From Microbacterium sp. (GTDB lineage: Bacteria > Actinomycetota > Actinomycetes > Actinomycetales > Microbacteriaceae): a stretch of 64,000 nt of DNA. Of the stretch, positions 18,112 to 26,286 are shown in pieces. Below the pieces are notes generated by a model. That model saw only the letters and a program-made list of their open reading frames with translations, had not been told where the DNA came from and made no database searches. The translations under genes and the position numbers were made by a program. The first letter of the stretch is position 1; each line of letters starts with the position of its first letter. The stretch is taken from contig NZ_JAPSIY010000004.1 of the NCBI RefSeq assembly GCF_031178445.1, forward strand, positions 1 through 64,000, read 5' to 3'.

Positions 18112-18648
18112 TCAGTTCTTCGCGCGGCGCGCGCGGTAGGCGGCGACGGCGTTGCGGTTCGCGCAGGTGGTCGAGCAGTAGCGCTTGGAGCGATTGCGCG
18201 ACAGATCGAGGGCGACGGCTTCACAGTCCGCGTCGGCGCAGACCCCGATGCGGCTGCCCTCGTCCATGCGGATCACGTCGATGAGCGCCATCGCGGTCTC
18301 GACGAGGATGCGCTCGGCGAGCGGGTGGTCGTCGCTCACGGCGTGCAGATGCCAGTCGAGGCCGTCGTGCCTGGTGAGGCGCGGAGAGAGGTGCACGTCG
18401 TTCAGTGCGCGATTCACGTGCTCCGCCATCTTGTCGCGGGGTGCGAGGAGCATTGCCCGCAGTGAAGGGCGCAGGGTGCGGAGCTCGCGAAGCTCGGCGT
18501 CGTCGCGATCGATGCGACCCGAGTACGGGTTGGCGGCGAGGAAGGCGACGAGGTCGTCTCGCGTGGTGAGGGTGTCGGGCTTCTCGGCCGAGTTCACCAG
18601 CGCGACCGCGGAGCGGAGCGCATCCTCGGTGTCACTGGTGAAGATCAT
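18112..18648 (-). CDS. CGNR zinc-finger (ABATE) transcriptional regulator
   Basis: A 178-residue protein. The N-terminal ABATE ligand domain runs from about residue 5 to 130. The C-terminal CGNR finger has four Cys in CADADCEAVALDLSRNRSKR and YCSTTCANRNAVAAYRARR. These proteins are DNA-binding regulators thought to sense stress ligands. The gene is divergent from an EamA exporter with only 39 bases between, and both appear leaderless, so control of the exporter is the simplest reading. Confidence 0.9.
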   Translation of the reverse strand: MIFTSDTEDALRSAVALVNSAEKPDTLTTRDDLVAFLAANPYSGRIDRDDAELRELRTLRPSLRAMLLAPRDKMAEHVNRALNDVHLSPRLTRHDGLDWHLHAVSDDHPLAERILVETAMALIDVIRMDEGSRIGVCADADCEAVALDLSRNRSKRYCSTTCANRNAVAAYRARRAKN

Positions 18649-18687
18649 CTTGACATCTTACCGCGACGCGCAATAGCGTCATTTCCC
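18649..18687. promoter_or_regulatory. Divergent leaderless promoter pair
   Basis: A minus-strand TAAGAT (18655-18660) lies six bases before the CGNR start, and a plus-strand TAGCGT (18674-18679) lies eight bases before the EamA start. Two start codons in 39 bases leave no room for leaders, so one bound regulator could block both. Confidence 0.5.
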
Positions 18688-19650
18688 ATGAGGTCCTTGG
18701 CGAATGACACCGCGGTGAAGGCGGGCGCGGGCGTTGGTCTGCTCGTCGCTCTGGGGGCGGCCTTCTCGTTCGGGATGTCGGGCGGCTGGGCCCGTGGACT
18801 GATCGATGCCGGCTGGACGCCGGGGGCGGCGGTGACCGCCCGGATCTGGGTGGCCGCGCTGGTGCTGCTGGTGCCCACGGTGATCGCGCTTCGCGGTCGT
18901 TGGGGCGCCGTGCGCCGCAATGCGGGCATGGTGATCGCATACGGGCTGCTCGCCGTCACCGCGACGCAGCTGTTCTACTTCCAGGCGGTCGCCGTGATGG
19001 ATGTGGGCATCGCCCTTCTCATCGAGTACACCGCGCCGGTCGCGGTGGTGCTGTGGCTGTGGGCTCGGCGGGGTGAGAGACCGACGGGGCGCAGCATCCT
19101 GGGGGCGGCGATCGCCTTCATCGGGCTTGTGCTCATGCTCGACATCCTGACGGGGGCGCGGGTGGATGCGGCCGGAATCGTGTGGGCGCTCGCGGCGATG
19201 GTCGGCGCGGCGACGTACTTCGTGCTGTCGGCTCGCGCAGACACAGGGCTGCCGCCGATCGCGCTCGCCGGGCTCGGGCTGATGCTCGGAGCGGTGGGGC
19301 TCACGGTCGCCGGGCTGGTCGGCATCCTGCCCGTCGCGTGGAACACCGACGACGTGGTGTTCCGCTTCGGCACGCTGCCGTGGTTCGTGCCGGTGCTGGC
19401 CATGGGTGTGCTGGCGACCGCCCTGGCGTACAGCCTCGGCATCGCGTCGACGCGCATGCTGGGCTCTCGGCTCGCGTCGTTCGTGGCGCTCGCCGAGGTC
19501 ATCGCGGCGATGCTGTTCGGCTGGCTGCTGTTGGGCCAGCTGCCCGGTCTGCTGCAGGCCGTCGGCGGCGTGCTGGTGCTCGCGGGTGTGGTGCTGGTGA
19601 AGCTGGGGGAACCGGTAGCGGAGCCGAATCCGCTGCCCGTGACCGTCTGA
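18688..19650 (+). CDS. EamA/DMT-family transporter
   Basis: A 320-residue integral membrane protein with ten predicted hydrophobic spans in two homologous halves. Each half has the EamA pattern (AAFSFGMSGGWARGLID in the first, ASFVALAEVIAAMLFGWLLLG in the second). Members export small metabolites such as amino acids or act in drug efflux. The cargo is not readable. The context with the divergent CGNR regulator suggests inducible export. Confidence 0.88.
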   Translation: MRSLANDTAVKAGAGVGLLVALGAAFSFGMSGGWARGLIDAGWTPGAAVTARIWVAALVLLVPTVIALRGRWGAVRRNAGMVIAYGLLAVTATQLFYFQAVAVMDVGIALLIEYTAPVAVVLWLWARRGERPTGRSILGAAIAFIGLVLMLDILTGARVDAAGIVWALAAMVGAATYFVLSARADTGLPPIALAGLGLMLGAVGLTVAGLVGILPVAWNTDDVVFRFGTLPWFVPVLAMGVLATALAYSLGIASTRMLGSRLASFVALAEVIAAMLFGWLLLGQLPGLLQAVGGVLVLAGVVLVKLGEPVAEPNPLPVTV

Positions 19651-19713
19651 GCGACTCGCCGCGGTCGGTGGCCGCGGGCGAACGCTGATGGTTGACCGCG
19701 GTCCGCGGTCCGC

Positions 19714-19923
19714 GGTCGGGGTTGTCGTCGCCGTCGGGGTTGTCGTCACCGTTATCGTCGCCGTCCGGGTTGTCGTTACGCGTCCGAGCGCGCCCGACCG
19801 CCGGAGAGGCCAGTCACCGTCGCCGTCGGGGTTGCCATTGCCGTCGCCGTCGGGGGTTTCCGTCGCGAGCGCGGTCGCCGTCGTGCGTGCGGGCGCGCCC
19901 GACTCGAGGTGAGGCAGGTCACC
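19714..19923. repeat. Two 105-bp tandem modules, GAC/GGC rich
   Basis: The 326 bases between the EamA and HNH genes hold two copies of a 105-bp unit (about 19714-19818 and 19819-19923). Each has a GC-rich core with GCGCGCCCGA and AGTCACC or GGTCACC at the end, plus runs of GTCGCCGTCGGGGTTG. Read on the minus strand each unit encodes Asp/Gly/Asn-rich text (PDGDGNGNPDGDG; NPDGDDNGDDNPDGDD), but a frame shift separates the two. I do not call a gene. The remainder (19651-19713, 19924-19976) holds only a short CCGCGGT tandem. Confidence 0.55.
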
Positions 19924-19976
19924 CATGGCGATCGCGCCGTTCAGACGTCGCCTGGGGTGCAGGGCGTGTCGGCCGG

Positions 19977-21371
19977 TCAGAACGGGGTGGGAAGCTCGAG
20001 TGGTGCGGTCGCCCACGGGTCATCCGGGCGACCCGCGCGACGAGGTGGGTCGGCGTCGGTGAAGGTGACGGTGTTCTGGGGTGGTGGTCGGTCGATGTAG
20101 GCGCGACCGGTCGGGCTGATCCATTCGAGAAGCCCGCCGCCGAGCTGGGTCACATGCCACGGGGAATGGTGCTTCATCATGTGATGCCTGCGGCACAGGC
20201 CGGCGAGGTTGGCCTCATCGGTCTTCCCGCCGAGGGCTGCGTCGATCGTGTGGTCGAGGTCGCTGTCACGGGCGGGCATCCCGCAGCAGACGAACCGGCA
20301 TCGCTGATCCCGCGCCTGCAGCCGACGTCGCATCTGCGAAGAGGGCCGGTACCGATCGACCGTGAGCACCGCCCCGCTGATCGGGTGAGTGAGCAGGCGA
20401 TCCCATCCGGACGCCGCTCCGGCCAGCTGCCGCGCAGTTTCGATGTCGACCGGGGTACGACCGGCCAGCTCCGCCGGCGGGTTGTGCACGCCCTCGGCGC
20501 CTATCAGGGTCGTGACGGGGATAGTGATGCTGACGTGGGGGACGATCGCGGCGAGCGGCGCGTCGGGGGTGTCGTGACCGGCCGGGGTGCCCGTGAGCAG
20601 GAGGTCGAGGGCGAGGTCGGCGCGCTTCTGCGACAGCGTGCGAGGATCCGCGGGAATATCGCGCTCGTGCGAAGCCGCCGCGGGATCGGCATCCGCAGCC
20701 GCATCGGCATCAGCATCAGCATCAGCATCAGCATCGAGTGTTTTGGCCATGGAGGTGAGCCGGTCGAACACGCCGTGCACGAGGGCGGCCGGGCCGAGGA
20801 GGCCGAGTTCGGCCATCCCGTCTGGCGCATCCTTCACCCACACCGCACGCTTCTCGCGGGCATCCTCGTGCCGCTGCTGCAGCGAACGCGCGGTGTACTG
20901 CTCGGCGAGGCGGGCAGCGATCGGCCGCAACCTGTTCGGCGACTCATCGCCTGCGAACTCCAACACTCGCGCGGTGTACGCCTCCCGCGCATCCGGGTCG
21001 TCGAGGTGCTCACCGGCGTCGATGATGACCCGCGCGTGTCCGGCAGTGATCCGTCCGGCACCCTGCGCCTGCCACACCGCGGGGAACCCGTTCACCTTCG
21101 TTTCCGCATCCGCCATCCGCCGCTGCACCGTCCGGTCACTGACCCGCAACGCCGCCCCCAGCTCCGCCGCCACCGCCCGCACCGTCAGATCCGACGCCTC
21201 GACACCATCGCCCTGTTCGGCCACCGACAGCGCCCACCGCGCCGCGAGCGCCAAAGCCCCATCCCGTGCCGCCTGGAGACTGCCGATCGTGCGCTCGATG
21301 CTCTGCACCAGGTCGACCAGCTCATCGAGCGTGGTCACCTGCTCCGCAGAGACATCCATCAGCGCCGTCAT
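19977..21371 (-). CDS. DUF222 / HNH endonuclease domain protein
   Basis: A 464-residue protein. The N-terminal DUF222 helical domain spans about residues 10-300, and a C-terminal HNH nuclease has LDHTIDAALGG and NLAGLCRRHHMMKHH. Such proteins are abundant and variable in actinobacteria. Their role is unclear; some are linked to mobile introns or selfish elements. ATG 21371 begins MTALMDVSAEQ and gives the usual N terminus. Between the domains runs an Asp-Ala repeat encoded by hexanucleotides. The gene stands alone with its own flanking non-coding DNA. Confidence 0.88.
   Translation of the reverse strand: MTALMDVSAEQVTTLDELVDLVQSIERTIGSLQAARDGALALAARWALSVAEQGDGVEASDLTVRAVAAELGAALRVSDRTVQRRMADAETKVNGFPAVWQAQGAGRITAGHARVIIDAGEHLDDPDAREAYTARVLEFAGDESPNRLRPIAARLAEQYTARSLQQRHEDAREKRAVWVKDAPDGMAELGLLGPAALVHGVFDRLTSMAKTLDADADADADADAAADADPAAASHERDIPADPRTLSQKRADLALDLLLTGTPAGHDTPDAPLAAIVPHVSITIPVTTLIGAEGVHNPPAELAGRTPVDIETARQLAGAASGWDRLLTHPISGAVLTVDRYRPSSQMRRRLQARDQRCRFVCCGMPARDSDLDHTIDAALGGKTDEANLAGLCRRHHMMKHHSPWHVTQLGGGLLEWISPTGRAYIDRPPPQNTVTFTDADPPRRAGRPDDPWATAPLELPTPF
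20701..20736. repeat. Hexanucleotide microsatellite inside HNH gene
   Basis: Six consecutive units of GCATCG or GCATCA encode the DADADADADADA tract on the minus strand. As the unit is six bases, slippage changes length without shifting the frame, so strains should differ in copy number. Confidence 0.7.
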
Positions 21372-21747
21372 ACGACCAGTACACCAGCAGCCACCGACAT
21401 TCAAACCCCAGATCCGGGGGCGAAAAATAGGTGCGACATCACGAACTGGTAACGACCACGAACCTGCCCAGTGCGCGGTCCATTCGGCGCCGAATGTCGT
21501 CCGATCTCGCGACAAGGGTCGGCGTCCCACGAGAGGCTGTCGGAGCGTCTCGCGAAGGTGTCGGAAACCTGTGACGAGTGCTCGACCAGGCGCGGAGTCG
21601 GAGCCATCTCCGCGCCGTAAACGCTCATTCTGATGAACACGCTGGGACGCGACCGGGGTTACACCGAACTCGGCGCCGCCGCGAACGCGTTGCGAGTACG
21701 TGCTGAGCCACAGGTGTGCCGTTGATCGTCGTCAGCGGGGAGCGCAG
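21372..21747. other. Non-coding stretch between HNH and nucleotidyltransferase genes
   Basis: These 376 bases contain no convincing gene, repeat or hairpin. A short plus-strand reading from 21634 (NTLGRDRGYTELG) might be a remnant of a lost gene, but it is too short to call. An HNH gene promoter should lie near 21380-21410. Confidence 0.4.
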
Positions 21748-22548
21748 CTAGCTGGGGCGCGGTGCTGATCGCATCTTGTCAACAGAGCCGCGGAGCTCTG
21801 CTGGAGTCGAACCAGTCTTGGCGAGGATTGATGCGACCTCATCGCTGAAGCCGTGAGAATCGACCGCCAGCCTTGCTACACCCGGCACGATGCCCTTCTC
21901 GTTGATGACCCACTCACCGGCTAGAGCATGCCATCCGTGCGCTAGGAGCATTGCCGCTGTGGTCAGACACAGCGCCACGTACGCCGTGTCTCCAGCGCTG
22001 GCGCCCTTCTGGGCTCCGTCGAGAATGAAGTCAACTTGCCACAAGTTGCCGATCAATGCGGCTCGCAGCGCTTCGGGGTACGGCGACACGCGTTCCGCCA
22101 GTGCGGCGAGCATCGAGTTGTCGTCTCGCAGCGGGATACCTGTGGCGACCTCGCCTGCATAAGCGACATCGAGGAAACCCAGCGGGTGGCCCGTCTGGCT
22201 GTGGAAACTGAATTCCCCTCTGCTTGCCCTGTTGCACTGTCGTCGAACACGGTGCAAATCACGAAATATCCAATCGACGGGGACTCCGTCGATGTTGAGC
22301 CATGCGCCGCCGTTGACCCAAGGACCCCAGGCTCCAGGTGCGGCGATCGGAACCGGCGCTCCTGCCCATCGGGCAGCAAGACTTTCGAGCGCGACCAGAT
22401 CCAGGTCAGTCTCGTAGTAGATGCCGACGTCGAAGTCCGAATCCGGTCGGTGCCTCCCGCGGGCTCGACTCCCGCCCAGTGCTACCGCTTCCACGCCGCG
22501 GACGTCACACAAGTCGTCCGCGAGTGCTCGTAGGCGGTCTTCGTTCAC
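21748..22548 (-). CDS. Nucleotidyltransferase-domain protein
   Basis: A 266-residue protein. A polymerase-beta-type nucleotidyltransferase core near the N terminus has GGSRARGRHRPDSDFDVG, with the GGS and DxD metal ligands, and a third acid probably in PVDWIF. The rest is helical and resembles the C-terminal part of aminoglycoside-nucleotidyltransferase-like proteins. It may transfer a nucleotide to a small molecule or protein; no substrate can be named. GTG 22548 follows a TACTCT box by six bases, so the message would be leaderless. Base composition is visibly lower in GC than its neighbours, which suggests acquisition. Confidence 0.78.
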   Translation of the reverse strand: MNEDRLRALADDLCDVRGVEAVALGGSRARGRHRPDSDFDVGIYYETDLDLVALESLAARWAGAPVPIAAPGAWGPWVNGGAWLNIDGVPVDWIFRDLHRVRRQCNRASRGEFSFHSQTGHPLGFLDVAYAGEVATGIPLRDDNSMLAALAERVSPYPEALRAALIGNLWQVDFILDGAQKGASAGDTAYVALCLTTAAMLLAHGWHALAGEWVINEKGIVPGVARLAVDSHGFSDEVASILAKTGSTPAELRGSVDKMRSAPRPS

Positions 22549-22872
22549 AGTCGAAGAGTAGCCGTTGCAGGATTTCTGCTCCGTCGGAAACGACCGTTTT
22601 CGGCAGACGACGATCGCGGCGCGGATCACGCTCTGCACGCCGGTTGGGTCGGCCGCACCTCCTGTCGGAACCGAATTCGCCGGATCGGCCTTTCCGACGT
22701 TCCGGCACAGGAGCCGAGGCGCAGTCGAGGCGCATTTTCCCGACAGGCATCGCCATGCAGAGCAAAGTGCTCATCGCATCCTCCGACTCGCGTCGTCACG
22801 GTGTGCTCGTCTCATGGCGTGAGATCGGACGCGATCCTTCCCGTGTCCCGTTGCGGTCGGTAGCGTCGGATC
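22549..22872. other. Divergent intergenic region
   Basis: The 324 bases hold the leaderless promoter of the nucleotidyltransferase (TACTCT, minus strand, 22555-22560) and that of the small membrane protein (TAGCGT, 22861-22866). Open readings here are short and lack family resemblance. Confidence 0.4.
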
Positions 22873-23172
22873 ATGTTCGCGCTCGGTGTGCTCGCGGCCA
22901 CGGTCGGGGCGATTCTGTTCCATGTGTCGCTCGGCATGACCTTGCGCGCGAACTCGGCGGTCCGTGTCCCGTTCCGCCGAAACGCGGCCATCGTGCCGCC
23001 GGGTTCGATCGCGTTGAGGGCAGCCGGGGCCGGGCTGCTGGTGCTCGGCGCGGTGCTGCTGAGCACCGAATCCTGGTTCTGGCCACTCATCATCGTCGTC
23101 GCCGGGCCGGTCACCGCGCTCGTCGCGATCACCATCCACAACCGCGATCGCTCACGTCACGACGGCGGTTAG
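22873..23172 (+). CDS. Small membrane protein of unknown function
   Basis: A 99-residue protein with three hydrophobic spans (about residues 1-24, 45-65, 68-88) and a charged C-terminal tail, HNRDRSRHDGG. I do not recognise the family. Coding is supported by high third-position GC, an ATG at the predicted transcription start (TAGCGT twelve bases upstream) and a following gene 26 bases downstream on the same strand. Confidence 0.65.
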   Translation: MFALGVLAATVGAILFHVSLGMTLRANSAVRVPFRRNAAIVPPGSIALRAAGAGLLVLGAVLLSTESWFWPLIIVVAGPVTALVAITIHNRDRSRHDGG

Positions 23173-23198
23173 CGGAGCGGCGGGACGAAGGAGCCGGC

Positions 23199-23723
23199 AT
23201 GACCTCGATCGTCTGGAACGGCATCGAAAGCCGCACTCAGGAGACGTGTGAGATCCACGTCGACGAAGGCGGCGTGCACGTGCGGAGCGCCATCCGGGAC
23301 GGCGGCATCCTGTGCTCGTACACCCTGCGCGCCACGCATGACTGGATCTTCACCGACATCGCGGTTCGCGTGGGGGAGAGGGTGCTCGATGTGCGCCGGA
23401 CCGCGGACGGATGGAAGGTCGCGGGCCTGTCGCGCGACGATCTGCGCGAGGCGCATGAGGTCGACATCTCGGCGTCCCCGCTGAGCAACACCCTTCCGAT
23501 CAGAAGGCTGCGCCTCGCCGTCGGCGAGAGCGCCGACATCACCACCGCGTACATTCGCGTGCCGGGGCTCGACGTCATGGCCGATCCGCAGCGGTACACC
23601 CGTCTCAGCGCGAACGAGTACCTGTACGAATCACGCGACTCCGACTTCCGCCGCACCCTGACCGTCGACGACGAGGGTCTCGTCATCGATTACCCGGGGC
23701 TGTTCGCGCGGGCCGCCCAGTAG
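23199..23723 (+). CDS. Putative glycolipid-binding protein (DUF1089-like)
   Basis: A 174-residue soluble protein preceded by GAAGGAG seven bases before the ATG. Its pattern (IVWNGIE at the start, CSYTLRATHDWIFTDIAVRV, ANEYLYESRDSDFRRTLTVDDEGLVIDYPGLFAR at the end) matches the DUF1089 family, often annotated as putative glycolipid-binding. The role is not established. It probably shares a transcript with the small membrane protein before it, and a strong hairpin ends the unit. Confidence 0.78.
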   Translation: MTSIVWNGIESRTQETCEIHVDEGGVHVRSAIRDGGILCSYTLRATHDWIFTDIAVRVGERVLDVRRTADGWKVAGLSRDDLREAHEVDISASPLSNTLPIRRLRLAVGESADITTAYIRVPGLDVMADPQRYTRLSANEYLYESRDSDFRRTLTVDDEGLVIDYPGLFARAAQ

Positions 23724-23757
23724 CGGTCGGTCAGCCCGGCAGGTGCCAGGGCGACGA

Positions 23758-23798
23758 CGAAGCCCCGGATGCGACCGAGGTCGGCATCCGGGGCTTCG
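23758..23798. terminator. Bidirectional terminator hairpin
   Basis: A perfect 15-bp stem (23758-23772 with 23784-23798) and an 11-base loop lie between two convergent genes. Neither side has a T-tract, so it could serve both strands as an intrinsic hairpin of the actinobacterial type. Confidence 0.7.
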
Positions 23799-23821
23799 AG
23801 GCGCGCTTCGCGGTCGGGCGC

Positions 23822-24589
23822 TCAACCGATGCGCCGCCGGTAGGCGCGCATTGCGAAGGCGTAGGCGACGGCGAGGATGCCGACGCACCAGGCCAGCGCC
23901 ACCCAGATCTCGCCGCCGACGGGCTCGCCGGCGAACAGCGCCTGGATCGTGTTGACGATCGAGGTGACCGGCTGGTTCTCGGCGAACCAGCGCACCGGCC
24001 CGGGCATCGTGTCGGTGGGAACGAACGCCGAGCTGATGAACGGCAGGAAGATCAGCGGGTACGAGAACGCACTCGCACCGTCGACGGTCTTCGCCGACAG
24101 GCCCGCGATGATGGCCAGCCAGGTGAGCGCCAGCGTGAAAAGACCGAGGATCCCGATCACGCCGAGCCACTCGAGCGGTCCTGCGCCGGTGCGGAAGCCC
24201 ATCAGGAACCCGACCGCGAAGATGATCGCGATGGTGATGCCGTTCGCGACGAGCGAGGTGAGCACATGCGCCCACAGCACGCTGGATCGCGCGATCGGCA
24301 TGGAGTGGAAGCGCTCGAAGACACCTCCCTGCATGTCGGTGAACAGACGGAACGCGGTGTACGCGATACCGGAGGCGATCGCGATGAGCAGGATGCCGGG
24401 GAGCAGGTAGTTCACATAGCTCTCCGATCCGATGCTCTGCCGCAGGGCCCCTCCGAAGACGAACACGAACAGCAGCATCAGCGCGATCGGGGTGACCGCC
24501 GTGGTGATGATGGTGTCGGCGCTGCGGAAGATGTGCCGCATCGATCGGCCGGTCAGTGTCGCCGTGTCGGCGATGAAGTGGGTGCTCAT
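23822..24589 (-). CDS. ABC-2 exporter permease, DrrB type
   Basis: A 255-residue membrane protein with six hydrophobic spans. The ABC-2 signature region reads FERFHSMPIARSSVLWAHVL, and VRWFAENQPVTSIVNTIQAL near the C terminus is typical of DrrB daunorubicin-type exporters. The ATG overlaps the ATPase stop by four bases. It forms the transmembrane part of an exporter probably for a hydrophobic drug or lipid, under PadR control. The substrate is unknown. Confidence 0.92.
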   Translation of the reverse strand: MSTHFIADTATLTGRSMRHIFRSADTIITTAVTPIALMLLFVFVFGGALRQSIGSESYVNYLLPGILLIAIASGIAYTAFRLFTDMQGGVFERFHSMPIARSSVLWAHVLTSLVANGITIAIIFAVGFLMGFRTGAGPLEWLGVIGILGLFTLALTWLAIIAGLSAKTVDGASAFSYPLIFLPFISSAFVPTDTMPGPVRWFAENQPVTSIVNTIQALFAGEPVGGEIWVALAWCVGILAVAYAFAMRAYRRRIG

Positions 24590-25377
24590 GCTGCATCCTT
24601 CCTTTCGTCCTCTGCCGCCGGTGTGGTCGACGGGCCGACCAGCGCCAGGAAGATCTCCTCGAGGGTCGGCTGCTTCTCGACGTACTCGACCTTCGCGGCC
24701 GGCAGCAGCTGCTTGAGCTCGGCGAGAGTACCGTTCGCGATGATGCGCCCCTGGTGCAGGATCGCGATGCGGTCGGCGAGCTGCTCGGCCTCGTCGAGAT
24801 ACTGGGTCGTGAGAACCACCGTCGTGCCGTTGCCCGCGAGCTCCTTGACGACCTCCCACACCTCGATTCGCGCCTCGGGGTCGAGGCCGGTGGTCGGCTC
24901 GTCGAGGTAGATGACCTCGGGGTCGCCCACCAGGCTCATCGCGATGTCGAGCCGTCGGCGCATACCGCCGGAGTAGGTGCCCGCCTTGCGGGCGCCCGCC
25001 TCGGTGAGGCGGAAGCGCTTCAACAGGTCGTCCGCCACCCGACCGGGGTCGGGCAGGTGGCGCAGCTTGGCGACGAGCACGAGGTTCTCGCGCCCCGAGA
25101 GGATCTCGTCGACGGCAGCGAACTGGCCCGTCAGGCTGATCGACTCGCGCACCTTGAGCGGTTCCGCCGCCACGTCGAAACCGCGCACGGATGCCGTGCC
25201 CGCGTCCGCCTTGAGCAGCGTCGCGAGGATCCGCACCATGGTGGTCTTGCCTGCACCGTTCGAGCCGAGCAGGGCGAAGATGCTGCCGCGCTCGACGTCG
25301 AAGTCGACTCCGCGCAGCACCTTCAGATCCTTGTAGGACTTCTCGATGCCGCGCACCGAGATCGTCGGGGTGGTCAT
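24586..25377 (-). CDS. ABC exporter ATPase, DrrA type
   Basis: A 263-residue ATPase with Walker A GSNGAGKTTM, signature YSGGMRRRLDIAMSL, Walker B VIYLDEPTTGLD and the switch His replaced in the local text VVLTTQYLDEAEQLADRI by Gln, as is usual in DrrA proteins. It powers the permease encoded next. Four-base overlaps on both sides tie it to DUF1048 and the permease. Confidence 0.95.
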   Translation of the reverse strand: MTTPTISVRGIEKSYKDLKVLRGVDFDVERGSIFALLGSNGAGKTTMVRILATLLKADAGTASVRGFDVAAEPLKVRESISLTGQFAAVDEILSGRENLVLVAKLRHLPDPGRVADDLLKRFRLTEAGARKAGTYSGGMRRRLDIAMSLVGDPEVIYLDEPTTGLDPEARIEVWEVVKELAGNGTTVVLTTQYLDEAEQLADRIAILHQGRIIANGTLAELKQLLPAAKVEYVEKQPTLEEIFLALVGPSTTPAAEDERKDAA

Positions 25378-25745
25378 GAGCGGTTCTCCTTCTTCTTCGC
25401 ACCCTCCATCGCCTCGATGAGACGGGTGCGCTCCTTATCGATCCAGCGCGCGCCGCCATACGACTGCGCGAACGTCTCGGCGAAGTCGACCGGGTCGTCG
25501 CCGACGATGTCGCTCACGGGCGTGCCGTCGATCGCCGCGCGCTCCCAAAGGTCGGCGAGGTCGACGAACATCTGCACCAGGGTGTCGCCGTCGGTGACGC
25601 CCCCGTAATGGAGCAGATACCGGTGCATGGCGTTCGCCGCGGAGCGGTGGGGTTCGTTCAGCGCTTCGATCCGCGCCTTGGCGTTCTTGTACTGCTTCTT
25701 CTGCTCGAGCGATCCGGTCAGCGCTTCGATCCACTTTGCGGCCAT
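25374..25745 (-). CDS. DUF1048-family protein
   Basis: A 123-residue helical, Lys-rich protein without membrane spans, of the DUF1048 family (WIEALTGSLEQKKQYKNAKARIEALNEPHR, split, then YGGARWIDKERTRL). Members are regularly encoded between a PadR regulator and a DrrAB exporter, as here, and the function is not established. The start is one base after the PadR stop and the stop overlaps the ATPase start. Confidence 0.85.
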   Translation of the reverse strand: MAAKWIEALTGSLEQKKQYKNAKARIEALNEPHRSAANAMHRYLLHYGGVTDGDTLVQMFVDLADLWERAAIDGTPVSDIVGDDPVDFAETFAQSYGGARWIDKERTRLIEAMEGAKKKENRS

Positions 25746-25746
25746 G

Positions 25747-26103
25747 TCAGTTATCTCCTTCAGAGGTGTTCTCGGTGTTGTTCGGGGTGTGGAGCTGCTC
25801 GATGCGCTCCGTGAGGAAGGTCCACGTCCTCCAGAACTCCGCGAGCTCCTGCTCGCCCTGCGTGTTCAGCGTGAAGACCTTGCGAGGCGGTCCCTTTTCG
25901 CTCGGAACCTTCTCGACGTCGACGAGGCCCTTCTGCTCGATCCGCACGAGCAGCGCATACACGGTTCCCTCGGCGATCTCCTCGAAGCCCCGTTCGCGCA
26001 GCTGCGTGGTGATCTCGTATCCGTATGCGGCCCGGCCGGCGAGCAGTGCGAGCACGATGCCCTCGAGAGTGCCCTTGAGCATCTCGGTCATTTGCTTTCC
26101 CAT
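25747..26103 (-). CDS. PadR-family transcriptional regulator
   Basis: A 118-residue winged-helix repressor with the PadR pattern LKGTLEGIVLALLAGRAAYG, EGTVYALLVRIEQKGLV and PPRKVFTLNTQGEQEL. I chose ATG 26103 because GGAG lies seven bases upstream; the GTG at 26115 overlaps that ribosome binding site. It is the first gene of the exporter operon, which PadR proteins typically repress until a drug-like ligand binds. Three repeated boxes just upstream are likely its operators. Confidence 0.92.
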   Translation of the reverse strand: MGKQMTEMLKGTLEGIVLALLAGRAAYGYEITTQLRERGFEEIAEGTVYALLVRIEQKGLVDVEKVPSEKGPPRKVFTLNTQGEQELAEFWRTWTFLTERIEQLHTPNNTENTSEGDN

Positions 26104-26119
26104 CGCGATCTCCACTCGC

Positions 26120-26186
26120 TACTCAGTGATGCTGGCTACTAGTACTCAGTGATGTTGACTACCACTACATAGTACTACTGAGTAGC
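26120..26186. promoter_or_regulatory. Three PadR-like operator boxes
   Basis: TACTCAGTGATG-TGGCTAC (26120-26139) and its near copy TACTCAGTGATG-TGACTAC (26143-26162) are direct repeats 23 bases apart. A third, inverted copy, ACTACTGAGTAG (26175-26186), follows. All lie just upstream of padR. Binding by PadR is inferred from position. Confidence 0.6.
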
Positions 26187-26216
26187 TGGAGCGCAAGCCC
26201 TGAATCAGAAAAGATT

Positions 26217-26278
26217 ATGTATACGTAGATGACATCGAATTCCATAAAGGGTCGCCCAAGGATGGTTTTGTGTATACG
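26217..26278. promoter_or_regulatory. GTATAC palindromes upstream of prp operon gntR
   Basis: TTATGTATACGTA (26216-26228) and TGTGTATACGC (26269-26279) flank the promoter of the second gntR gene, 53 bases apart. The second contains the -10 box TATACG (26273-26278), 14 bases before the ATG. FCD GntR proteins often bind NTGTATACAN-type sites, so autoregulation is likely. A perfect version, TATGTATACATA, recurs at 45643. Confidence 0.55.
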
Positions 26279-26286
26279 CTGAGGTC

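Noticed and set aside
18679-20016. A 445-residue minus-strand reading opposite the EamA gene
   Set aside because: It runs antisense to ten membrane spans of a recognisable transporter and has low-complexity Arg/His text.
19692-21452. A 586-residue plus-strand reading opposite the HNH gene
   Set aside because: It is antisense to a clear DUF222-HNH protein, is Arg/Gly-rich without domains, and starts in the 105-bp tandem modules.
19977-22548. A mobile island with HNH endonuclease and nucleotidyltransferase
   Set aside because: No integrase, transposase, terminal repeats or attachment duplication could be seen; only base composition of one gene is unusual.
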